The translations under genes and the position numbers were made by a program. The notes beneath the pieces are model-generated. The model was given only the letters and a program-made list of their open reading frames with translations, did not search any database and was not told where the DNA came from. Source: Calditrichia bacterium (lineage in GTDB: Bacteria > Calditrichota > Calditrichia > RBG-13-44-9 > J075). From it: a DNA stretch of 64,000 bases. Where the stretch lies: positions 1 to 64,000 of the forward strand of contig JACKAP010000016.1 in the NCBI GenBank assembly GCA_020635015.1. The letters are read 5' to 3'. This document shows positions 10,801-17,500 of this stretch, in pieces. Every line of letters begins with the position of its first letter. Positions within the stretch are counted from its first letter, which is position 1.

Positions 10801-11471
10801 TCCGGCTGGCTGGGCAGGGTGAACGCGGTTCCCCAGTCCAGATCACTGCTCAGCGAGCGATTTACCATGACGCTCCCTGCCTCGATCCAGGTAACCCATA
10901 ACTGCCCGGTGCCGTCTTTGGCCAGGGTGAGGGTTTCCGATTTGGAATTGTTGACAATCACCGGAAACCCGGCGTCTGCACTGTAGGTGCGAGTCCCCGG
11001 ATCATAGCTGAAACGGTAGAGGCGGGCGGAATTGTCCAGGCTGGTGGGTTCCGAGACCGTACTGAAAATATGCGAGACCACATAAAGATGCTGTCCGTCC
11101 CACAATACATCGGCCTTGGAACTGGTGCGCTCGTCAACCGCGGTGCCGGTATTGACCCAGGTGTGGGTCGGCAGGTCGAAGCGATAGATGCGGTATTCCG
11201 CTGCGGGAGGATACCAGAGATAACCCCACCAGCTCTCATCATTGAACCAGAGCTTGCTCTGCGGTTTTTCGCCGGTCGGGGTGGAGATGACGCTGTTGCC
11301 GTAGTTGAAGTCGCGGAAGCCGGCGGTCAGGGTGTCCGGCTGGGCGTGAAGCGTTCCCCAAATCATCGTAATGGCGATGAACAGGCGGTAAACTAGGTTA
11401 TTTGGCTGTTTTTTATTGATTATGCCCCGTGGGGTGTTTTTCCCCGAAATACCTGATATCAAATAAATCAT
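1803..11471 (-). CDS. Giant secreted repeat protein (3222 aa): propeller-like domain, IPT/TIG, 21 InlB-type repeats, four Cys-pair modules, dockerin-like C-terminus
   Basis: The ATG at 11471 has AAGGAGAG six bases upstream. An upstream TTG abuts the RBS and is unlikely. The signal peptide ends near residue 44 (TLHAQ). Order: propeller-like region ~45-430, homologous to the start of the protein at 14508-20162; IPT/TIG ~432-512; one InlB-type repeat; then four modules with motifs QCSGR and VWMAQG (~586, 1239, 1891 and 2544). The first three modules are each followed by six InlB repeats and the last by two. The final repeat has a ~50-residue Gly/Pro/Ser-rich insertion. The end has the ~200-residue VDWVLIQLR module, two DxNxDGxID-type calcium sites (GDANQNGSID, GDFNLDGGID) and a Pro/Thr tail. 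It has no T9SS sorting domain and no catalytic domain I can recognise. It is probably an adhesin or surface scaffold, which is an inference. Confidence 0.85.
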   Translation of the reverse strand: MIYLISGISGKNTPRGIINKKQPNNLVYRLFIAITMIWGTLHAQPDTLTAGFRDFNYGNSVISTPTGEKPQSKLWFNDESWWGYLWYPPAAEYRIYRFDLPTHTWVNTGTAVDERTSSKADVLWDGQHLYVVSHIFSTVSEPTSLDNSARLYRFSYDPGTRTYSADAGFPVIVNNSKSETLTLAKDGTGQLWVTWIEAGSVMVNRSLSSDLDWGTAFTLPSQPDSTSDDDIASIIAFGGDKIGILWSNHNDSITYFSAHNDADADMVWSAREDALADALLGNMTDDHINLKTTSSGDVYAMVKTSLTGADPSLYLIKRNAAGVWSRYEYSIYSERLTRPILLIDEADDQIYVFAKSKLTGPEIIYRKTSSLSSISFPSGLGTPVIESASDLNIDNVTSTKQNVNDSTGILILAGDLYTHYYFHNYFELSEAPILQSFSPQFAAAGALITLTGRSFTGTTSVTFNGVAATSFTVVNDNIIEVTVPDGVTDGTITVTTGGGSDTSDEIFEVSLPPFDLNITTTGSGSVDLNPAGGSYNTVTTVTLTAIPDPGYTFVGWSGDLSGTLNPETLYMDRDYAVTANFIPQSSGVGPIFHQETRNGASSALTTVTTDVALTAVSNDVYLAAITTRPLVEADAVSGMGLSWTRLASQCSGRGNTGVEIWLAQGIPAGDEAVTATFPTAPSNAVITVSRYSGVHRITPVDTLISGNTAGLGGDCISGVDNSAYSFDITTLTDGSMVFGAIASRNRTNTPGAGYTELSERSQGAGGVVATLAVQQDDVPSASVKTFNGILSGDADWAVIALALRPGNTVYTLDTSTFSAGSITLDPAGGIYDSATVVTLTANPDAGHRFSGWSGDLSGSANPETLTMDSDKAVTATFIPQYTLALDTLGMGGITLDPPGGIYDSATVVTLTANPDAGHRFIRWDGDLLGSSNPVNIVMDDHKQISGIFYPRYDLTTNLSGGGSIGLSPSGGTYDSATVVYLTATPDPGFYFGYWTDDLGGSANPDSLLMDGPKTVTAHFIPRYDLTVNISGFGSVDLNPPGGTYDSASVVILTALPDAGYGFAGWSGDLSGTLSSDTLVMDGHKTVTASFDEIGNLQFNLTVNNVKGGSVQLNPPGGIYFGNTEVEVIALPDSGYRFRDWDGDLSGSANPDTIVIDGHKSITPSFTRRFALAVDTIGLGGVSLSPAGGIYDSATVVTVTANPAPTWTFSSWGGDLSGSLNPTTITLDGDRQVSATFSPLTTITHEATYSDTSSDGAAAFTAAPIITAVSGDLYLAAVSTRPFREADSLTGLGLSWTLVAGQCSGRDNTGVEVWMAQGTPTGDGQVTVYFSSNPFTAALTVSRYSGVHGADPVGAVISGNANGLFALCTGGIDSPSYSLDITTTDEKAFVFGAIAPRNRINEPGAGYLERAEVNVGIGADEIGLAVQDKLIETPASVPFNGTFNNDADWALVALEIRPAATLYTLSTATVSRGSIQLDPAGGIYDSAAVVTLTALPDSGYIFTGWSGDLSGSTNPESLTMLGNKAVTANFLARFALNVSSVGPGSVNIDPAGGIYDSATVVTLTASPDSGYAFAGWSGDSTGSDTLLNLVMDSDKTLQALFLPSYTLTIDTIGFGGVILDPPGGVYDSAHVVTLTAVPDSGYNFAGWGGNLSGRANPDSVAMDSNLVISATFVPAYIITTQINGAGTVQFDPPVSAFDSASVVVLTAVPDSGYIFTGWSGDLTGSANPDSLVMDTNRTVTASFELLSSLSFTVTLDTIGAGGIALDPPGGSYSGGTEVIFTALPDSAHRFSGWGGDLSGLVNPDTLLIDGDKSVSASFLRQFILDIDTIGGGIVNLDPPGGIYDSATVVTMSAIADSGFYFSGWEGDVTGTASERNITMSSDRQVQAVFLSNSQITHEETVTDTVAGSNIMTTDSSLTAGNGHLYLAAISTRPFREALAMEGLGLSWTLVRSQCSGRSQTGVEVWMAQGTPSSDGPVSVALSDVVSTGVITVSRYSGVRQVDPVAAVISGNTNGLNGSCLGGTDSGSYSLNIQTTAVNSVVFGAVAMRNRVNEPGIGYIERAEIRTGSGADEIGLAVQDVPVAAPSLRAVDGLLNNPTDWALIGVEIRPSTTLYPLTTQTVSRGSVQAEPAESLYAAGSWVTLTAVPDSGYIFTNWSGDLAGSANPDSILMGGPKTVTANFLARFALTIDTVGNGGVSVNPPGEIYDSAAVVTLTAQPDSGYAFAGWSGGLAGSDTVANLLMDSDKAVQALFVPSYSLNIDTVGFGGVVLNPAGGVYDSAAVVTLTAQPDSGYGFAGWSGDLSGSANPDSIVIDSHKTVTATFVPAHVLTVNLSGSGSVSLNPPGGIYNTGSTVTLSAVADSGFVFAGWSGDLSGSAAVDSILMDADKSVTASFVPFNTLQFSVTLDTLGAGGIVLDPPGGTYAGGTIVRFSAVADSGHRFSGWGGDLSGNTNPDSLVIDGDKTVSAGFIRQFALNLSATSGGSIAAAPDSSIFDSAAVVTVSASPAPGYDFAGWSGDLSGSVNPEALLMNGDKNVTANFVKASPIAFEAVSLDSVNNSALLSTAQPVTAVAGDLYLVSVSTRPYITVGAVNGLGLTWSLVASQCSGRLNTGVEVWMAQGTPSGSGTVSVSLNGTAVNAVMAITRYSGVDSADPIGSVLSANSNGIGGLCSGGTDGNAYEFDYTTTVDKAFLFGAVALRNRLHEPGVNYLERGEMSAGLFGDRIGVAVQDRFVETAGTVKLDGSFNNNTDWAVIGFELKPRSGAFLLSTSAGSGGAIQIDPDQASYNNGDLVTLTAQPDAGYRFGSWGGDLSGSANPASILMTGDKQVSASFIRQFMLTIDTLGMGTVALTVPAAPTATPSGGSINLTDGGGGTVSLATGTVSAQRLSNDGPGSPPIQPIEGLLSASVYDSGAVVILTANPVEGYEFTGWSGDLTGSANPDTVQLDSNMTITATFTPTLGTILVNVKAFLEGPYSAGAMHTTLSDSGWLPLDQPFDTSPWSYAGSESVTSMPAGVVDWVLIQLREAQGGAAVASRAALLMSDGSVADLDGSSAVSVPSMAVGSYFILIHHRNHLSIMSAAAVLLNGAGARYDFSTGQDRAFGSNAMSALGGGVFGLFSGDANQNGSIDILDQNPEWRQQNGTAWGYGKSGDFNLDGGIDVTDLNQFWRLNQGLSTQVPNPVVTRPAGNGTPTPTAPVRTQPAGDETARPNATPGDPPIVDRQE
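3180..9715 (-). repeat. Higher-order coding repeat, period 1953-1956 bp
   Basis: The unit is one ~660-bp Cys-pair module plus six ~210-bp InlB-type repeats. Equivalent points at the QCSGR motif lie at about 9513, 7557, 5604 and 3651, so the spacings are 1956, 1953 and 1953 bp. Position-specific similarity is visible between units: the repeat after each module begins with an xVSRGS or similar strand, and the fifth repeat begins FxVTLDT in two units. This indicates duplication of the whole block rather than of single repeats. Confidence 0.85.
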
Positions 11472-11638
11472 CAACAACTCTCCTTATTGAAGGCAGCTTC
11501 CCTGAATAATTCGGGCTCCATTCCAATGAGAACGCCGGAATGCAACATGGAATTCATTAAAAGGATTTATCGCGGTCCGTTCGTGACCATTTACACAAGA
11601 ACAGGTAAAATTTAGGCAAGAGTGTGATGATGGGTGGC

Positions 11639-14320
11639 TTATGGTACCTGGGATGACCGGCTGTTGCCGAGGCGCCAGTATAGATTGAGGTCCCGCACAT
11701 CGATGCTGCCGTCGAGATTGTAATCGGCCTGCTTTCCGTAGCTCCAGTCCGTACCGTTTAGCAATCTCCAGACGGCTTCTCTGTCGGCGTCATTGACCGT
11801 CTGATCTGCATTGCCGTCTCCCGGAATCATGCCGAAGATGCTGCCGGCACCCAGTTGAACCATCGGGTCGGTGCCGTAGGCCTGGGATTGGGCGGTAGAA
11901 AAATCATACAGCGGGCTGGCATTATCCAGCGCCTGAGTGGTATCGCTCATGATTGCCAGGTGATTGTGGTGATAAAGCACGATATAATAATTACCGTAGG
12001 CGATGCTGTCGAAAGCCACCGCCGCGTTGCCGGAGGTGTCGATGATGCTGCCGCTGCTGGTCAGGAAGCAGGCCCGCCCGGCAAATTCGCTGGAGGCTTC
12101 GCTGCTGCTGCGCAACTTGATCAATACCCAATCGACCACGTTCGGTGGGATGGCAGTGACGCTTTCGTTGCCGTTATAGTTCCAGGGACTTCCGCTATAC
12201 GGCTGGCTAAGCGGCAGGCTGCCAATCTGACGCAGGTCGGTGCGCATGGTGTCGGCCTGGAATGGTCCGGCCAGAAAAGCCTTCGCTTGAACGGTCAGGG
12301 GTTGAACCGGGAGAAAAGTAGCTGTAAGTTGGCGATTTCCGTTCATCGGGAGCAATAATGGATTTGTCGTGGCGGTGGTGTCGCCGCTCCACCCCCCCCA
12401 AAAATACCCGGCATCGGGAGCCGCAGTTACGGTCACCTCGGTACCGGCCGGATAGGTGCCGCCGAGCGGGTCGAGGCTCACGCTGCCGGCGCCGCTGGTT
12501 TGTATGGTCAGGGTATAATAAGACGCTATCGGCCGCAATTCCAGCGCCACCAGCGACCAGTCGACTGCACTATTCAGGGTCCCGTTAAATAGGATTGTCG
12601 TCGGCGCAGCAACCGTGCGGTCCTGAACCGCCACCCCGGCTTTATCGCCGCCGTCCCCGGAGGCAAATTCCACCCGTTCGGTATACCAGACGCCCGGGGT
12701 ATGGGTGCGGTGCCGGATGCCGATGGCGCCGTAAACCAGCGCATTGCTGGCTGTGGTTGTGAAGTTGAAACTATAGGTATCACTGTCATTGCCGCCGCTA
12801 CAGTTACCGTCCAGCCCGTTGGTATTGCCGGTGATCAGGTTCCCGACCGGATCGGAGAGGGCGACGCCGCTGTAGCGGGTAACTGCCACCACGGCGTTGA
12901 GCGGCACATCGGCAAAAATAGCGCTGACGGTTCCAGCTGCTTCCGGCGCGCCCTGAGCCATCCAGACTTCGGTGCGGGTCTGGCCGCGCGCCCCGCAGCG
13001 GGCGCCGAGACGGGTCCAATGCAATCCCAACCCGGAGACGGTGGAGACCGCGATGTTTCCGCGGGTGGAAAAGGCTGCCAGATAGAGATCGCCCGCCACC
13101 GCGCTCAGGTTGGCGCCGGTGGCAATCGAGCTGCTATCGTAGGAGGACCCGGTGACCGTTTCTTCCAAGGTGATCGGGCCGCTGCCCGGCTGGATGAATA
13201 CGGCGGTCACCGAGCGATCGATATTCATCATCAAAGCGGCGGGATTGGCATTGCCCTGGAGATCGCCCTGCCAGCCGGCGAAAACATATCCGGGGTCCGG
13301 TTGGGCGGTGAGGGTAACCTGGGTGGGGGTGTAATAGCTGCCGCCGGAAGGGGAGATGCTGATGCTGCCGCCACCCACGGTATTGGTGGTCAACACATAG
13401 GGAGGCGCCGGATTGGTAAACACCAGATCGACGAATACCGGTAGGTGGTCGGATGCCTGGTGCAGGGCATTGGCAATCGAATCGCTGACTGCCAGATTGG
13501 GCAGGGCGTTGATGCTGTCTGCATAGTGTAGGCCGTCATTCCCGAAAGTGGTATACGATCCCGGAATATAATTGATACGGCCGTCCGCTTCGATCTCCGG
13601 CGAGAACAGGCATAGGTCCAGCCGCTCATCCAGGCCGTTAAAAGCGCCGCCGCCGAAGGAACGGGTGCGGGTCGATTGAGTATGGTAGGGGGCAAATTGC
13701 GCCTGCTCCCAATCACCGATCAAATTCAGGGGGTCGCTGACATATCCCCCGGCGGATTGATCTAACAATTTCTGAAAAGCGCTCTCATCAGAGCCGCTCA
13801 AGTTGAAGTCGCCCAGCACCAGGTAATGCGTGTTCGGAGGGAGTGCGTCGGTCACCTGGCGGAGGCTGTCGGCCTGAGCGGCCCGCACTTGCGCGTCGCC
13901 GGAGTTGAGATGCACGGCATAAAGCCGCAGGGTGTCGCCGGAGAGATTGTGCACCAGCACAAACTCATTGAGATCCCGCGCGCTGGTGGGAATAGCGGTA
14001 TTGGATACGAAACTGAATTTCGAAGTACGATAGAATATCGCATTATCACTGCCGGGACCATCGATAAGAGCACCGGCAGCAAATTGAACAGTCGACGGAT
14101 TCAGAATATTATTAAGAAATCCCTGCACCGAGGCGGCACCGTCGATTTCTTCCACCACCAGAATATCCGGCGCGATCGAATCGATCACCGCCTGGAAATA
14201 AATATCCCGCGAACTGGGCGCGGAATAGGAAAGCGTATTGTACGTCATGACCCGGGTGGTATCCTGAGCGGCTGCAACCGAGATCGCCGCCAGGAACACC
14301 GCCATTATATATCGCCACAT
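11639..14320 (-). CDS. Secreted endonuclease/exonuclease/phosphatase-family protein with InlB repeats and dockerin-like C-terminus
   Basis: 893 residues. The ATG at 14320 follows CAGGGA and starts a clean signal peptide (MWRYIMAVFLAAIS, cut near AAAQ). Residues ~20-305 are an EEP-fold hydrolase with N28 (MTYN), E58 (VVEE), the LGDFN active-site strand and the terminal SDHLPVF. These are the catalytic elements of Mg-dependent nucleases and phosphodiesterases. Then come one InlB repeat (~311-378), one Cys-pair module (~382-600; here CGAR replaces CSGR), a second InlB repeat, and the shared C-terminal VDWVLIKLR module with EF-hand-like GDGNADQTVN and DYNLDGSID. The protein stops right at SSQVP, the point where its three paralogues begin their variable tails. 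Extracellular DNA or nucleotide scavenging is plausible; the substrate is unknown. Confidence 0.87.
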   Translation of the reverse strand: MWRYIMAVFLAAISVAAAQDTTRVMTYNTLSYSAPSSRDIYFQAVIDSIAPDILVVEEIDGAASVQGFLNNILNPSTVQFAAGALIDGPGSDNAIFYRTSKFSFVSNTAIPTSARDLNEFVLVHNLSGDTLRLYAVHLNSGDAQVRAAQADSLRQVTDALPPNTHYLVLGDFNLSGSDESAFQKLLDQSAGGYVSDPLNLIGDWEQAQFAPYHTQSTRTRSFGGGAFNGLDERLDLCLFSPEIEADGRINYIPGSYTTFGNDGLHYADSINALPNLAVSDSIANALHQASDHLPVFVDLVFTNPAPPYVLTTNTVGGGSISISPSGGSYYTPTQVTLTAQPDPGYVFAGWQGDLQGNANPAALMMNIDRSVTAVFIQPGSGPITLEETVTGSSYDSSSIATGANLSAVAGDLYLAAFSTRGNIAVSTVSGLGLHWTRLGARCGARGQTRTEVWMAQGAPEAAGTVSAIFADVPLNAVVAVTRYSGVALSDPVGNLITGNTNGLDGNCSGGNDSDTYSFNFTTTASNALVYGAIGIRHRTHTPGVWYTERVEFASGDGGDKAGVAVQDRTVAAPTTILFNGTLNSAVDWSLVALELRPIASYYTLTIQTSGAGSVSLDPLGGTYPAGTEVTVTAAPDAGYFWGGWSGDTTATTNPLLLPMNGNRQLTATFLPVQPLTVQAKAFLAGPFQADTMRTDLRQIGSLPLSQPYSGSPWNYNGNESVTAIPPNVVDWVLIKLRSSSEASSEFAGRACFLTSSGSIIDTSGNAAVAFDSIAYGNYYIVLYHHNHLAIMSDTTQALDNASPLYDFSTAQSQAYGTDPMVQLGAGSIFGMIPGDGNADQTVNDADREAVWRLLNGTDWSYGKQADYNLDGSIDVRDLNLYWRLGNSRSSQVP

Positions 14321-14433
14321 AGTATTCCCTGGATTCAAAATTTAAACACCGAAGACTTCCTGCTTTACTACTTCAGATATACATACATCGGCAAAAAAAT
14401 TCGGAAATGAAGTGACGATGTGCACTTTGACGT

Positions 14434-14457
14434 AAATAGAACGCGGATGACGCGGAT
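14434..14457. repeat. Dispersed intergenic repeat, copy 1
   Basis: A 24-bp AT-GC word (AAATAGAACGCGGATGACG and on) is identical except for one base to 44874-44897, 30 kb away. Both copies are intergenic. This one lies in the 187-bp gap between the EEP protein and the lyase-like protein; the rest of that gap shows nothing else. Confidence 0.65.
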
Positions 14458-14507
14458 GTTCTTACCGTTTTTTTGCCACAGCAGAGATTGATGGCGGGAG
14501 GATTGTC

Positions 14508-17500
14508 TTAGGGTGTGTTGACATTTGTGGATTGACGTCCGTTCTCGGAAGGAGCCGGCAGATGCTGAACGCTCCCCGCACCGGTTACCGGTTTTGCCAG
14601 CGGCACCGTCACTACAACTCCCGGCACCCGGCTAACCCGCCCATCGTTAAACCGCCACAAAAAATTACGATCCAGCCCGTCAATACCGCCATCGAGATTA
14701 AAGTCGCCTGTTTTGCCGTACTGCCAGGAGGTACCATTTTGATATCGCCAGACGGTCCACGCATCCAGCGAGTCGATCACCCCATCCTGGTTGCCGTCGC
14801 CGGCGTAGAGGCCGAAGATGCCCGGCGCCAGTTGCACCTGAGCGCTGTCGCCAAAGGCCTGGGCGGCTGCGTTGCTGAAATCGTAGGTAATTGCCGCCGA
14901 GCCCAGCCGCACCGGCGAACTGCTCATCACCGGCAGGTGGTTGCGGGGCTGCACCACCAGGTAATAGTTGCCGATGGCCCGACCGGGAAAGACCAGCGAA
15001 GTGCTGCCGTCGGGGCGGACCAGATCGCCGGTCCTGGTGACCAGGGCGGCGAGGGTGTCGACCTCGCCACTGATACCCGCCGAGGTGCGCAATTTGACCA
15101 ACACCCAATCGACTGCGCCCGCCGGCCATTCACTCACGGTCTCTGCACCCGGATAATTCCAGGGCGCAATGCTGAAGGGCTGCACTGCCGGCAGCAATCC
15201 CGATTGGCTTAGGGGGGTGCGCATGGAATCGCCGCTGAAGGGACCTTCCAGGAAAGCCCTGATTTTGACCCGCACCAGCGAGGTCGGCGCGGAAAAGAGC
15301 GCCGTGACCACCTTGTCTCCGTTCACGGCCAGCGTGTCCGGGTTAAGTGAACCGCTTAAATCGCCGCTCCAGCCGTCAAAGTTATCGCCGGAACCGGGGA
15401 CGGCGGTCAGTTCGATGATTGCATCCCCGTTGCTATCATGCCCCAGAGAGATCGGCTGGATGTGGCCGCTGCCGGTGGTCTGCAGGGTCAGGTTAAAATG
15501 GGGGCCGTAAAGCCAATCGGTAAAACCAGCGCTCTTGCCGGGAGTTGTGGGAATCTCTCCCCGGAAAGCGCTGCCGTAAAAATGGTTGATCACATGCACC
15601 AGCCAGCGGTCTTCTGCCGCGGCCGGAAAATCGGCCTGTTGATAAAGCCAGTTGAATGCGCGCAGTAGCGCCTGATCTTCCCATTCGAAGGCGTCATAGC
15701 CCCGGCGGTGCAGGATGGTCGCCAGCATCAGAGCGCCCTGAAGGCCTTCATAGACATAATTTTCTTTCGGCGGCGGCCAGGCGAAGGCGCCGGCGCGGCG
15801 TTGCTCATCCGGCAGCACCCCGTCGACGGAATGGCCGTTGAGCGTCGATCCAGCGGGATTGATCCCCACCGGGTTGGCCGGATCCGCCTGCCACCACAAC
15901 TCGCCATAGCTGAAGCCGCTATATGCGCTGCGATCTCCCAACCAGCCCTTGAGCACCAGGGCGATCCGCGCCATCTCGTCGCTATCGCCCAGGTAGGCGC
16001 AAATCGCCGCCCGGCTGGCCCCGCAGAACAAACCCCAGTTGTTGGGGCGGATTTCGTGGGTGCTGCGCAGGGAATAGCCCTCAAACAGTTCGCTACGCAC
16101 CTGGCGCAGCCAGTCGCGGAAAATGCTGTCCTGCGCTGCCGGCGGGCCGACCAGATCGGCCGCGATCACATAAGCGGAAAGCCCCCTCCCGATGGCCAAA
16201 GTTGTACCGCCGTTTTCGCTGCCCATCACCGCATCGATGGCGGCGAGTACCTCGCTGCGGTAGGAGGCGTTGCCGCTGCGGGCGTAAACCAGCGCTTTGG
16301 CCAGCACCCGCACATCCAGGGAGTCATCCTGGTTGGAGAGGTCCGGCTGCAGCGCCGGGCGATTGGCCTCGGCGAGCAGTGAATCCCAGGCCAGGCCGGA
16401 GTCCGGCAATGCGTTTACTTCTGCCGTGCTGGTCCAGATGCCTTCGGTAAAGCGGGGCGCAGGCTGTCCGATAAAATGGGCGGTGACCGTGCTGTTGGTG
16501 TTGATGATAATCGTATCGGGGTCTTCCCAACCCTGGAGATCTCCGTTCCAGCCGGCAAAAGCAAAACCGGAATCCGGCTGGGGCTGCAAGATGACCGGCG
16601 TGCCCTGGTAGTAGATCCCGCCGGGCGGGCTGAGCAGCACGCTGCCGCTGCCGGCAGTGTCAACCGTGAGGGTATATTGGGGCAGGATCGTGAAGAAAGC
16701 GCTGACGCTTTTCGGCGCATCCATTACCAGGATGGCCGGGTTGGCCGATCCGCTCAGGTCGCCGCTCCAGTGATCCAGGCTGTACCCGGAATCGGGCAGG
16801 GCGGTGAGGGTGAGGTTGGTGCCGGCATAATATAATCCTCCGGGAGGATTCAACTGCACCGCACCCGGGCCGGAAGTGGTGACCAGAATATTGTATTGCG
16901 GCAGTTCGTCAAAATGAGCGGTGACGGTTTTATGGCCATCGATCAGCAGACTGTCGGGATTGGCGCTGCCGACAAGATCGCCGCTCCAGTGGGAAAAGGT
17001 ATAACCGGAGTCGGCTGCGGCGCTGAGGGTCACCATAGCCCCTCCGGGATAACTGCCTCCGGGCGGGTCGAGGGTCACACTGCCTCCGGTTGCGGATGTG
17101 CTCAGGTTAAAAGTGGCGCTATTAATCAAATCAAAGTGAGCGGTGATCGTTTTGTCGCCATCGATAGTGATGGTCGCGGGGTTGTCGATTCCCCCCAGAT
17201 CGCCGCTCCAATTTACAAATCCGTAACCGGAATCCGGCTGGGCTGTCAGCATTACGATGTCGCCCTGATAATAGAGCCCGCCGGGAGGATCGAGCGCAAC
17301 CGTTCCGGAACCGGCGGCCAGCACGCTCAGGTTGTATTGAGGCAAGGCAGTAAAATGAGCGGTTAGGTTATGGGCGCCACTGGTGATCAGGTTGGCCGGG
17401 TTGGCCGATCCGCTGAGGTCGCCGCTCCAGTGGCTGAAGGCATAGCCGCTTGCCGGCACGGCGCTCAGGCTGACTGCCGTGCCGGCCACATAACTTCCGC

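Noticed and set aside
14434..14457. Possible insertion-sequence end or attachment site
   Set aside because: No transposase or integrase, no target duplication and only two copies, both in intergenic word tracts.
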